This document shows positions 1 through 8,143 of a stretch of DNA of 32,720 nt, in pieces (positions within the stretch are counted from its first letter, which is position 1; each line of letters starts with the position of its first letter). Position numbers and translations under genes: made by a program. The notes below the pieces were generated by a model, which searched no databases, was not told the DNA's origin, and worked only from the letters and a program-made list of their open reading frames with translations. The stretch covers positions 1 to 32,720 of the forward strand of contig CAZFPI010000017.1 of assembly GCA_964521075.1 (NCBI GenBank), written 5' to 3'. This DNA comes from Sterolibacterium sp964521075 (GTDB taxonomy: Bacteria > Pseudomonadota > Gammaproteobacteria > Burkholderiales > Rhodocyclaceae).

Positions 1-87
1 GGCGATACGACGGATTGGACCTGTTATCGCTACCGGACATTTGAAACCATCGTGCCTTTGAGGAACAGCGGATGGAAACCAGCCTGA
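1..87 (+). CDS. pilW: PilW, type IV pilus minor pilin (C-terminal end only)
   Basis: Frame 1 is open from the first base to a TGA at 85-87 and gives 28 residues. They include YRYRTFETIVPLRN, close to the usual PilW C-terminus (RYRVFET.VPLRN). PilW is a minor pilin that helps prime assembly of the type IV pilus and works with PilX, PilV and PilY1. The stop lies inside the following pilX gene, a 16-bp overlap that implies translational coupling. The 5' part is outside the window, so the prepilin leader cannot be checked. The assignment rests on the short tail plus the position directly before pilX-pilY1. Confidence 0.8.
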   Translation, partial: GDTTDWTCYRYRTFETIVPLRNSGWKPA

Positions 88-695
88 AACTGCCGCTTTC
101 GCAGCGCGGTGTTGCGCTGCCTGTCGCACTCATCATGTTCGCCATGATGCTGATTACCAGCATTTATCTGATGCGTTCATCGACGAGTGCTTCTCTCATG
201 GCCGGGAATCTGGCCTATGAACGAACCATCTCCCGAACGGCTGATTATGGCCTGTCGATCGCCTTCGACTGGCTGAATACAACCGCAGGGGCTTCGGCGA
301 CCAAGGGCTTGCTGAATTCAAACCAGGCGGCCAATGGTTACGTTTCCAGCCAGAACCCTACCCTTAACTACCGGGATAGCGCTTACTGGAATGGCTCCGT
401 CACCATCGCGGACCCGGATGGCACCCCCGTCGAGTATGTGATTCACAGGCTTTGCCTGTACGGGAATCAACCCTATAACGGTGGCCCACCCACTTTTCCG
501 TTTGCCAATGTCTGTGTGCAATCCACCCCGTCTAGCGGCACGACGTCAACGGGAGCGAAGGTGGGCGAGAGTCTGGGCTCGGATTCCAGTGCTTATGGAT
601 TTTTGCCCTCGGTTCATTATGTGATTACCGCGCGGGTTCCCGGTCTGAAAGGGGCGGGCGTGGTCAATCAGTTTGTGGTCATGATAGGAGCCTGA
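72..695 (+). CDS. pilX: PilX, type IV pilus minor pilin
   Basis: This 207-residue protein has a prepilin-like N-terminus: a short basic leader ending SQRG (Gly13), then a hydrophobic helix (VALPVALIMFAMMLI). PilD would cleave after Gly13 and the helix would anchor the protein in the inner membrane before assembly. The residue at +5 is Val rather than Glu, which is usual for PilX/GspK-type tip pilins. The rest is the Ser/Thr/Gly-rich globular domain. The gene overlaps the end of pilW and stops one base before pilY1 starts. A GAGG-type ribosome site lies at about 60-64. PilX is thought to sit under the PilY1 tip adhesin. Confidence 0.87.
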   Translation: METSLKLPLSQRGVALPVALIMFAMMLITSIYLMRSSTSASLMAGNLAYERTISRTADYGLSIAFDWLNTTAGASATKGLLNSNQAANGYVSSQNPTLNYRDSAYWNGSVTIADPDGTPVEYVIHRLCLYGNQPYNGGPPTFPFANVCVQSTPSSGTTSTGAKVGESLGSDSSAYGFLPSVHYVITARVPGLKGAGVVNQFVVMIGA

Positions 696-696
696 C

Positions 697-3600
697 ATGA
701 AAAAACTCACGGCACTCACGCTGGCTGCCCTGCTCGCCCCGCTAACGGCAGGCGGAGCCGCTACCGATATTTCCCAGGTTCCCGTGCTGAATATCTCCGG
801 CACGGGCTCCATCAAACCCAACATCATGTTGCTGGTGGATAACTCCGGCTCGATGGACTGGGCCTTCATGCCGGATTATGTCGGTGGGCAGGGGTCCAAT
901 TCGAATATGTGCCGCACCGGCGTCAACTACGCGGCGGGCACAGCGGCCTGCAAGCCGGGTGACCCGCCCTTCATGACCACGGTTTTCAACGGTGTCTATT
1001 ACAACCCGGAGGTTTATTACGAGCCGCCCCGTTATTACGATGGCACATCGTATAACAGCATGACGGCAGCCAATACCTCCAACTGGACACAGGTGCCAAC
1101 CGATGGCTACAACGTCCAGAACAAGGATTTGCTGACCAACACAGTCAGCAAGACCAATCTGGTGACGGGCTTTCCGGATCGCAAATGGTGCATCCCCAGT
1201 TCTTCCACTTGCAAGACCAACACGGCCTATACCTATCCGGATGCAACTTATAAGGAAGCCGCTACCATTTACGGCGCGCCGTACTACTACAACATCAACG
1301 TTCAGGAGTACTGCGTCGATGCCACATTGAGCGTTTGCCAGTCCGTTGTGGCAGGCAGCCCGGCCCCGGTGGGGTATCCGGTGCCAGCCAGGGTGCGCTG
1401 GTGCAACAACAAGAACCTGACCGACAACGGCAGTGCGAGCAGCCCTTCGTGCCAGTCAAAGTTTGTCGCCGGAACCTACTATTACCCTCGTTTTTCCATC
1501 GGCCTGACGGGGACACCTTCTTACGGCACACTGGCGATCGGCCCTACGACGACGGCGACAAAAGCGGGTAACGGGATCGCCGGTCTGACGGTCAACGGCA
1601 GTTCCATCATCGGTTCGTCCACGATCTCGCCTTCGAGTTACACGCCAAACGTGGCGGCAGGCCAGCAGGAAATTGCGACACGCCTGGCATCAAAAATCAT
1701 CAGCACGACCTCCAGCCCGTACTACCTGGCCTGCGTGAATTCGCCCAATGTGAGCACCAGCCCTTCGGTGCCGGCCTGTTCGAGCTATGGCGTTACCTTG
1801 CCGGGCAATAATGTTGTCGCCATCCTCCCGGCGGATTGCAGCTCCGGCAAGACAGCCTGTTCTCTGGTGTACGACAACCGGGCGGAAGGATACGCCATCG
1901 CGGCGACCCCTCTGACTCCTGTGGTAACACCTGCTTCTGCGGCTATTTATCCGACGGCTCTGATCACCCTTTCCGGAACGACCTCCAGTTCGTCTTCGGC
2001 CACGCTCAACGACGATCTTTCCGGTTCGCTGAGCCTCACGCTGGGCGGGGCGACCGTTTCAGCCAACAGCATCTCTCTGGGCAAGAACAAATCGGCTTCG
2101 AGTGTCGCCAGCTCGATTGTGAGTGCGGTCGGCACGGGTGGAACGATCAAGGCTTATGTCGGCGGTAATTCAATTACGCCAACTTGCCAGGCGGCTTCCA
2201 GCAGAACGGTTTGCCTGGTGGATACCACGACGACGACCAATGGCAAGGCGATCACCCGGGGCACGGTGAGCAATCCTGGCTCGCTGGGCTGGGCTTACAC
2301 CAATAGCGCGGGCGGCGCACCGGCGGTTTCTGCCGTGACGGACAAGGTGGATCCGCTGACGGGTTCGGCCATTGCTGCGGGTGGTGGCAGCCCCGACCCA
2401 TTCAACCGGGTGGATATCGTCTCCACACGGGCGACTTACCCCAAGGTAGCCGGGCGTAGCGATTGCGTGGCAACGCCGGGCGTGTGCACCTACGCGGAAG
2501 AGATGACCAATTTCGCCAACTGGTACACCTACTATCACACCCGCATGCAGATGATGAAAACAGCCGTGGGCTTGTCCTTCACGACGCTGGGTGGCAGTTA
2601 CCGGGTAGGCCTGGCCCTGCTGCGAACGCTCTCCAGCAATAACTACGACCCGACCAAGATCGATCTGCTGCCCAAAGATTTTTCGGGAAGCAACCGCCAG
2701 ACCTGGTACACCAAGCTTTATGCGGCCAGCCCAAGTGGCGGGACGCCCTTGCGTGAGTCGCTGGACACTATCGGCCGGATGTATGCCAGTTCGAGCAATG
2801 GTGTGGTGGCCTTTCCCTGCCAGCAAAACTATGTCATCGCAACGACGGATGGCTACTGGAATGACAATGCCTATTCGAGTAACGCCAGTGCCATCGCCAA
2901 TAACGACAACGTACAGAACGCTTCGCGCTTCTGCACGAAAGCCGGGGGGTGTTACGACGGCGGGCTTTCTGCCGCCAACAGCAATTCCCTGCCTTCTCTG
3001 GCGGATGTCGCGCTGCACTGGTACAACGGCGGTTCCAGCACAAGTACGGTGAGCCTGCGTCCGGACCTCGAACCCAGCGTGGCCGTGCCCGGTGTGGTTC
3101 CTGTGACGGGGGCTGATCCGAACACCCACCTGCACATGACGACCTTCACCATGGGCCTGGGCGTCAGCGGCCTGATGACTTACGAGCCGAACTATGACAA
3201 GAATCCGGTGATTGGCGGCGATTATTACAACCTGGTGACAGGGGCCACAGGTTGCATGTGGAATGGCGGCGGGGCTTATGTCTGGCCCAAGCCCAAGGGC
3301 GATACGCAAACAGTTGTCGATGATCTGTGGCATGCGGCAGTCAATGGGCGCGGCAAGTATTTCAGTGCCCGTGACCCCCGTGCGGTGGTGGATGGTTTGT
3401 CCAGTGCCTTGCTGTCGATGACGGTTCGTAGCGGCGCGGCTTCTGCTGCCGCGACTTCGACGCCGAACGTCAGCCAGCAGGATAACGATATCTTCTCGGC
3501 CACCTTCACGACCGGAAAATGGTATGGTGAGCTGTTCGACCAGAAGATTGACCCGACGACCGGGAATGTGCAGTCGAGCCTGAGCTGGCTTAGTACCAAT

Positions 3601-5370
3601 ACGCTGGGTCTGCAGGTGGCCAGCACCAGCGATGCGCGTACCATCAAGATGCTCGATACCTCTTCGGGTTCCCCGGCACTGAAAGATTTTCTGTATTCGG
3701 CCATGACGTCCGCCGAGAAAGCCTGGTTCAACAACAAGGGCAGTTCGATGGTGCAATACGGCGGGCTGACGGGGGGCGACCAGGTTATCGCCAATAACGG
3801 CAATAACCTGGTCAACTGGCTGCGTGGCCAGCAGCAATATGCCAACGATGATATCTACCGTGCCTATGAGCCCAGTTCCGCAACGCCGCCGAGTAATTTC
3901 AGCGGAACATGGAATGCGGGGATACCCATCGTGCTGGGCGATATCGATACCGCAAAACCCGCCTATCTTCGCAAGCCGACCAAGGCCTATTCGATGGCGG
4001 GGTATGGCTCCTTTGCTTCCGCCAATGAAGGCCGCCAGGCTGTCGTTTTTGCCGCAGCCAATGACGGTATGCTGCATGCCTTCCGGGCGGATACGGGCGT
4101 CGAATTGTGGGCCTATGTGCCGCGCATCACCATGCCCAAGCTCTACAAACAGGCAGCGATGGATTATTCGACCAACCACCAATTCACGGTCGATGGCTCG
4201 CCTGAAATGGCCGATGTGCAGATCGGCGGTGTCTGGAGAACGGTGATGGTGGCGGGGCTCAATGCCGGCGGGCGCGGGTACTACGCGCTCGATGTGACGG
4301 ACCCGGCCAACCCGCAGGCACTCTGGGAATTCTGTGCGGATAGCACCATCTGCAGCAAGAATGACCCGGACCTCGGCCTCACTTACGGTAATGCCCAGTT
4401 CGGCTACTGGAACAACAAGTGGGTCGTGATGGTGACGTCAGGCTACAACAACATCTCGGGGACGGATAACGTCAGCACGGGGAATGGCCATGGTTATCTG
4501 TATGTTCTTGACGTCTCCAATGGCTCGATCCTGAAAAAGATCGACACCACGATCGGCGATGCCACGACGCCTTCCGGCTTTGCCAAGATCACGGCGATCA
4601 CCAATAACCCGCAAACCGATCCGAACATTACCTACGTTTATGGGGGCGACAACCTGGGCAATCTGTTCCGCTTCGATTTCACGAACGTGAATCCGGCGAT
4701 CACTCCCGTCATCAAGATGGCAACCCTGGGGGCCAACCAGCCTATTACGGTTCGCCCGGATGTCAGCCTTTGCAAGTCCGGAACCAGCACGACATTGCAG
4801 CGGGTGGTGCTGATTGGTACGGGGCGTCTGCTGGGGGTGAGCGATACCACCACGACAGGAACGCAGAGTGTTTATCTCATCAAGGATTCCGGTGTGGCTC
4901 TGGGTGGGCTGAATGGCAACGCCACGATGGTCAGGCAGACCTTGAGCCCGCTCTCCGCCAGTACCTACACGATCACGACCAATCCGGTGGATTTGAGTCT
5001 GGTCAATGGCTGGTACACCGATCTGACGATGAACTCCGGCGAGCGGATAAACCTGGATCCGAAGATCGTCTTCAATACGGCAGCCGTGGTCAGTAATCGA
5101 CCGACTTCGGCCTCTTCCTGTTCGGTGGGGGGGACGTCGTACAAGTATCAGTTTGATCTTTGCACAGGAAGTTATACGGATGCTTCGCAGGAAGTGGGCG
5201 GGTTGCTGTCCAATACATCGGCAGCGGTGGGCTTCATCGTCATCAAACTGCCCAACGGCTCAATCAAGATGATTACCACCCTGGCCGACGGTAGCAAGCA
5301 GACGGATTCTGTACAAACCTCGAATTCCGGCGCGCCGCGCAAGGCGGGCTGGCGTTCGGTGAAAAACTGA
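697..5370 (+). CDS. pilY1: PilY1, type IV pilus tip adhesin with VWA domain and C-terminal beta-propeller
   Basis: This 1557-residue exported protein starts one base after pilX, with AGGAG at 685-689. Residues 1-21 look like a signal peptide (TAGGAA). A von Willebrand A MIDAS site is visible: DNSGS at 48-52, Thr683 in GGTPL and Asp718 in TTDGYW. The first and second MIDAS elements are over 600 residues apart, so a large insertion (roughly residues 100-620) sits inside the VWA fold. That insertion holds two similar Ser/Thr-rich modules. From about residue 1080 the PilY1 beta-propeller is clear (AANDGMLHAF, YVPRITM, GLNAGGRGYYALD, VYGGDNLGNLFRFD). The calcium loop that normally precedes the VYGGD strand is not recognisable. 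PilY1 caps the pilus and affects adhesion, surface sensing and retraction. pilE is not found downstream. Confidence 0.93.
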   Translation: MKKLTALTLAALLAPLTAGGAATDISQVPVLNISGTGSIKPNIMLLVDNSGSMDWAFMPDYVGGQGSNSNMCRTGVNYAAGTAACKPGDPPFMTTVFNGVYYNPEVYYEPPRYYDGTSYNSMTAANTSNWTQVPTDGYNVQNKDLLTNTVSKTNLVTGFPDRKWCIPSSSTCKTNTAYTYPDATYKEAATIYGAPYYYNINVQEYCVDATLSVCQSVVAGSPAPVGYPVPARVRWCNNKNLTDNGSASSPSCQSKFVAGTYYYPRFSIGLTGTPSYGTLAIGPTTTATKAGNGIAGLTVNGSSIIGSSTISPSSYTPNVAAGQQEIATRLASKIISTTSSPYYLACVNSPNVSTSPSVPACSSYGVTLPGNNVVAILPADCSSGKTACSLVYDNRAEGYAIAATPLTPVVTPASAAIYPTALITLSGTTSSSSSATLNDDLSGSLSLTLGGATVSANSISLGKNKSASSVASSIVSAVGTGGTIKAYVGGNSITPTCQAASSRTVCLVDTTTTTNGKAITRGTVSNPGSLGWAYTNSAGGAPAVSAVTDKVDPLTGSAIAAGGGSPDPFNRVDIVSTRATYPKVAGRSDCVATPGVCTYAEEMTNFANWYTYYHTRMQMMKTAVGLSFTTLGGSYRVGLALLRTLSSNNYDPTKIDLLPKDFSGSNRQTWYTKLYAASPSGGTPLRESLDTIGRMYASSSNGVVAFPCQQNYVIATTDGYWNDNAYSSNASAIANNDNVQNASRFCTKAGGCYDGGLSAANSNSLPSLADVALHWYNGGSSTSTVSLRPDLEPSVAVPGVVPVTGADPNTHLHMTTFTMGLGVSGLMTYEPNYDKNPVIGGDYYNLVTGATGCMWNGGGAYVWPKPKGDTQTVVDDLWHAAVNGRGKYFSARDPRAVVDGLSSALLSMTVRSGAASAAATSTPNVSQQDNDIFSATFTTGKWYGELFDQKIDPTTGNVQSSLSWLSTNTLGLQVASTSDARTIKMLDTSSGSPALKDFLYSAMTSAEKAWFNNKGSSMVQYGGLTGGDQVIANNGNNLVNWLRGQQQYANDDIYRAYEPSSATPPSNFSGTWNAGIPIVLGDIDTAKPAYLRKPTKAYSMAGYGSFASANEGRQAVVFAAANDGMLHAFRADTGVELWAYVPRITMPKLYKQAAMDYSTNHQFTVDGSPEMADVQIGGVWRTVMVAGLNAGGRGYYALDVTDPANPQALWEFCADSTICSKNDPDLGLTYGNAQFGYWNNKWVVMVTSGYNNISGTDNVSTGNGHGYLYVLDVSNGSILKKIDTTIGDATTPSGFAKITAITNNPQTDPNITYVYGGDNLGNLFRFDFTNVNPAITPVIKMATLGANQPITVRPDVSLCKSGTSTTLQRVVLIGTGRLLGVSDTTTTGTQSVYLIKDSGVALGGLNGNATMVRQTLSPLSASTYTITTNPVDLSLVNGWYTDLTMNSGERINLDPKIVFNTAAVVSNRPTSASSCSVGGTSYKYQFDLCTGSYTDASQEVGGLLSNTSAAVGFIVIKLPNGSIKMITTLADGSKQTDSVQTSNSGAPRKAGWRSVKN

Positions 5371-5412
5371 GGATGGAGGAGCATCGAGCACCTGAAAAAT
5401 GCGTATGAGCAA

Positions 5413-5441
5413 TTGCCGGGGAAACATCTTGTCGCTATAAT
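5413..5441 (+). promoter_or_regulatory. Sigma-70 promoter of the tRNA-Thr gene
   Basis: The -35 element TTGCCG (5413-5418) and a perfect -10 TATAAT (5436-5441) are separated by exactly 17 bases. A GC-rich discriminator (CCGCGAC) follows, as is usual for stable RNA promoters under stringent control. Transcription would start about 12 bases before the mature tRNA end. Confidence 0.75.
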
Positions 5442-5459
5442 CCGCGACTTTCGCAGCAA

Positions 5460-5535
5460 GCCGGTGTAGCTCAGTTGGTAGAGCAGCGCATTCGTAATGC
5501 GAAGGTCGGGAGTTCGACTCTCTTCACCGGCACCA
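5460..5535 (+). tRNA. tRNA-Thr (anticodon CGU)
   Basis: The 76-base sequence folds as a cloverleaf. The acceptor arm GCCGGTG pairs perfectly with CACCGGC, the D-arm is GCTC..GAGC, the anticodon loop is TTCGTAA with anticodon CGT, and the T-loop TTCGACT is standard. The T-stem has two G-U pairs. The terminal CCA is encoded. It reads ACG threonine codons. It has its own promoter upstream and a terminator eight bases downstream, so it is transcribed alone. No integrase or direct repeat of its 3' end is visible nearby. Confidence 0.96.
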
Positions 5536-5542
5536 GTTGAAT

Positions 5543-5578
5543 AAAAAAGGGCCCCAGTTTGATGCGGGCCCTTTTTTT
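5543..5578 (+). terminator. Rho-independent terminator after tRNA-Thr
   Basis: AAAAAAGGGCCC pairs with GGGCCCTTTTTT across an 11-base loop and ends in a T-run (5572-5578). The A-run makes it nearly symmetrical, so it could also stop transcription on the minus strand. Confidence 0.93.
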
Positions 5579-5702
5579 GTGCCTGTTTCGGTTTCGGGGT
5601 GCGTTTCGGGGTGGACAAACGTAGAATCCTGAGCGGATTCAATGTCTCCCAGTTTGGCTGGCGGGGCGGATGGCCTTGAGACAAATAGAGGAGGGCGTGG
5701 GC

Positions 5703-7925
5703 TTGAAGCGACATCTGTTTCGTACCCTGGCAGGCTTGCTGATCCTGTCGCTGCTGCTGGGGCATGCGGCGAAAATTTATTCCTTTGATATGGTCAGTCG
5801 TCTGGATGCCATCCTGTACGACGCGCGCCTGCGCCTGACCATGCCCAACACGAAGGATGACCGGGTAATCATCCTGGATATTGACGAAAAATCCCTGATG
5901 GAAATTGGCCGCTGGCCGTGGAACCGGGAGCGGATGTCGGCCTTGCTGGACACGCTGTTTGACCATTATGGCGTTCGGGTGCTGGGGTTTGACGTCGTGT
6001 TTGCCGAACCGGACGATAGTTCGGGCCTGAAAAGCCTGCAGTCTCTGGCTGGCAAGGAGTTGAAAAAGGAAGCTGGCTTTCAGTCGGCACTCGGGCGGCT
6101 CAAGCCCCGGCTTGATTACGACGCACGTTTTGCCCAGGCACTGAAAGGGCGGCCGGTCATTCTGGGGTATTACATGCTGAGCAAGAGTGACTGGCCCAGC
6201 AGCGGTGCGATCCCTCCTCCTGTATTGCCTGGGGCTGCCCTGGCCGGGGGCGATGCGGCGATACCGCACTGGCAGACTTATGGCGGCAATCTGCCGCAGT
6301 TTCAGCACCATGCCGCAGGCGGGGGGCACTTCAATCCGCTCGTGGATTTTGACGGCATCGTTCGCCGCGTTCCCATGCTGGTCGAGTACCAGGGCGGGTA
6401 TTACGAGTCCCTTTCCCTGGCAGTTTTGCGCGCTTATCTTGGCTTTCCGGAAGTTGTACCCGGTTTCCCGGCGGGGGCCGGGGCTTCGGATCTGGAATGG
6501 CTGGATCTGGAGGCTCCCCGGGGCTTGTTGCGGGTTCCTGTCGATGAGGGGGCTTCAGCACTGATTCCCTATCGCGGAAAAGAAGGGAGCTTTATTTATT
6601 ACTCTCTGGCGGATGTGCTGGCCGAGCGCGTTCCTGTTGAACAGCTGCGGGGGCGTATCGCGCTTGTCGGTGCGACGGCGGCGGGCCTCAAGGATTTGCG
6701 GGCAACGCCGGTCGGTGAGGTTTTCCCCGGGGTGGAGGTTCATGCCAACCTGATTTCCGGCATGCTCGAGGGGCGTTTGATGTCCAAGCCGTCTTATGCT
6801 GTCGCCATTGATTTGCTGCTGTTGCTGGTGACGGGGGGCTTGATGGTTTTCCTCTTGCCACGCCTGACGCCTGCGCGGGCGACCTTGTTCAGTCTGGCTT
6901 TGCTTGTCGCTCTGGTGGCGACGAATCTGGCTTTTTGGCAATACGCGCATTTCGTTTTGCCGCTGGCGGCCGGGCTGATTCTGGTGATGACACTGTTTGG
7001 TCTGAACATGACCTGGGGTTATTACTTCGAATCCCGCAGCAAACGCCAGATGACGGGGCTTTTCGGCCAGTACCTGCCGCCTGAACTGGTCGAGGAAATG
7101 AGTCGTGACCCTGAAAATTACAGCATGGCGGGACGCAAGGAGGAGCTGACGGTGCTCTTCTCCGATGTTCGCGGGTTTACGACCATCTCCGAGGGGCTGG
7201 GGCCGGATGAGCTGGCGGCGATGATGAACGAATACCTTGGCGCGATGACGCAGGTGATCCGCGATCAGCGCGGCACACTGGATAAGTATATCGGTGATGC
7301 CATCATGGCCTTCTGGGGCGCGCCGGTGGCTAATCCCATGCACGCCCGCCACGCCGTGACGGCGGCTCTGGAGATGCTGGCGGCTCTTCCGGAACTCAAT
7401 CAGCGGCTGGCGGCGCGCGGCTGGCCCGCGCTGAAAATCGGGGTTGGCGTCAATACCGGGACGATGACCGTGGGTGACATGGGTTCGTCGGTGCGCCAGG
7501 CCTATACCGTCATGGGCGATGCGGTGAATCTGGGCTCGCGCCTTGAGGGGATCACCAAACAATACGGTGTTTGCACGCTGGTGGGTGAAAATACCTACGC
7601 GCAGGTCAGGGCGGATTTTCTTTTCCGTGAAATCGACCGGGTACGTGTCAAGGGCAAGGCGGAGCCGGTGGGGATTTATGAGCCGCTGTGTGCCATGCAG
7701 GAGGCAGCACCGGCACTGGTTTCGGAAGTCGAGCTCTGGAATCAGACCCTGGTGGCGTATCGGGCGCGAGACTGGGCCGTGGCGGAAAAAAATCTGGCGC
7801 GCCTTCTGGAAATGACGGAACAATCCCATTATTTTTACGAGCTTTACATGAAACGTATCGAACACTACCGGGCCGAGCCGCCTGGCGAGGACTGGGATGG
7901 CGTTACGACATTCGAGACGAAGTGA
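5703..7925 (+). CDS. CHASE2-domain class III adenylate cyclase, membrane receptor type
   Basis: The order is an N-terminal membrane helix, a periplasmic CHASE2 sensor of about 320 residues, three membrane helices (LLLLLVTGGLMVFLL onward) and a cytosolic class III cyclase domain. Counting from an upstream ATG at 5670, the metal-binding aspartates are Asp499 (FSDVRGFT) and Asp543 (KYIGDAIM). The substrate-selecting pair is Lys539 and Thr613, and the transition-state pair is Asn620 and Arg624, so the site looks active and makes cAMP. A Lys/Thr pair is typical of class IIIb enzymes such as the bicarbonate-responsive cyanobacterial cyclases. The start is uncertain. TTG at 5703 follows GAGGAGG (5688-5694) at 8 bases and gives a KRHLFR leader, so I prefer it to ATG 5670, which has no good ribosome site. 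The sensed signal is unknown. Two GAF proteins follow downstream. Confidence 0.92.
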   Translation: MKRHLFRTLAGLLILSLLLGHAAKIYSFDMVSRLDAILYDARLRLTMPNTKDDRVIILDIDEKSLMEIGRWPWNRERMSALLDTLFDHYGVRVLGFDVVFAEPDDSSGLKSLQSLAGKELKKEAGFQSALGRLKPRLDYDARFAQALKGRPVILGYYMLSKSDWPSSGAIPPPVLPGAALAGGDAAIPHWQTYGGNLPQFQHHAAGGGHFNPLVDFDGIVRRVPMLVEYQGGYYESLSLAVLRAYLGFPEVVPGFPAGAGASDLEWLDLEAPRGLLRVPVDEGASALIPYRGKEGSFIYYSLADVLAERVPVEQLRGRIALVGATAAGLKDLRATPVGEVFPGVEVHANLISGMLEGRLMSKPSYAVAIDLLLLLVTGGLMVFLLPRLTPARATLFSLALLVALVATNLAFWQYAHFVLPLAAGLILVMTLFGLNMTWGYYFESRSKRQMTGLFGQYLPPELVEEMSRDPENYSMAGRKEELTVLFSDVRGFTTISEGLGPDELAAMMNEYLGAMTQVIRDQRGTLDKYIGDAIMAFWGAPVANPMHARHAVTAALEMLAALPELNQRLAARGWPALKIGVGVNTGTMTVGDMGSSVRQAYTVMGDAVNLGSRLEGITKQYGVCTLVGENTYAQVRADFLFREIDRVRVKGKAEPVGIYEPLCAMQEAAPALVSEVELWNQTLVAYRARDWAVAEKNLARLLEMTEQSHYFYELYMKRIEHYRAEPPGEDWDGVTTFETK

Positions 7926-7939
7926 TCGAGACGAAGTGA
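7911..7939 (+). repeat. Tandem duplication of a 15-base unit covering the cyclase stop codon
   Basis: CGAGACGAAGTGAT occurs twice in direct succession, at about 7913-7926 and 7928-7941 allowing for shared edge bases. The first copy holds the TGA stop of the cyclase gene. It is probably a replication-slippage scar with no effect on the protein. Confidence 0.6.
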
Positions 7940-8143
7940 TTTTGTGTGACGGGCCAGGGCCGGTCTTCGGGCCGAGCGACATGTCATGAAGTATCATGTC
8001 TTGCCGGAGTGTTTGATGGCGGAGTATTTGATGGTTTGGTGCTTCAATACTCTGTGGTTCGATAACCCGATAACCCGCTGTCGGTAGCAAAAAACCGTTT
8101 GACCGCCGTATAAACCGGCAAACAAGGAAACCAGGAGCGAAAT

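Noticed and set aside
2170..4182. Long minus-strand reading frame (670 codons) opposite pilY1
   Set aside because: It is antisense to a clear pilY1 reading, has no recognisable domain and low-complexity composition; it results from high GC at third codon positions.
5460..5535. tRNA-Thr as an integration site for a mobile element
   Set aside because: No integrase, no repeat of the tRNA 3' end and no change in gene style is visible in the following 7 kb.
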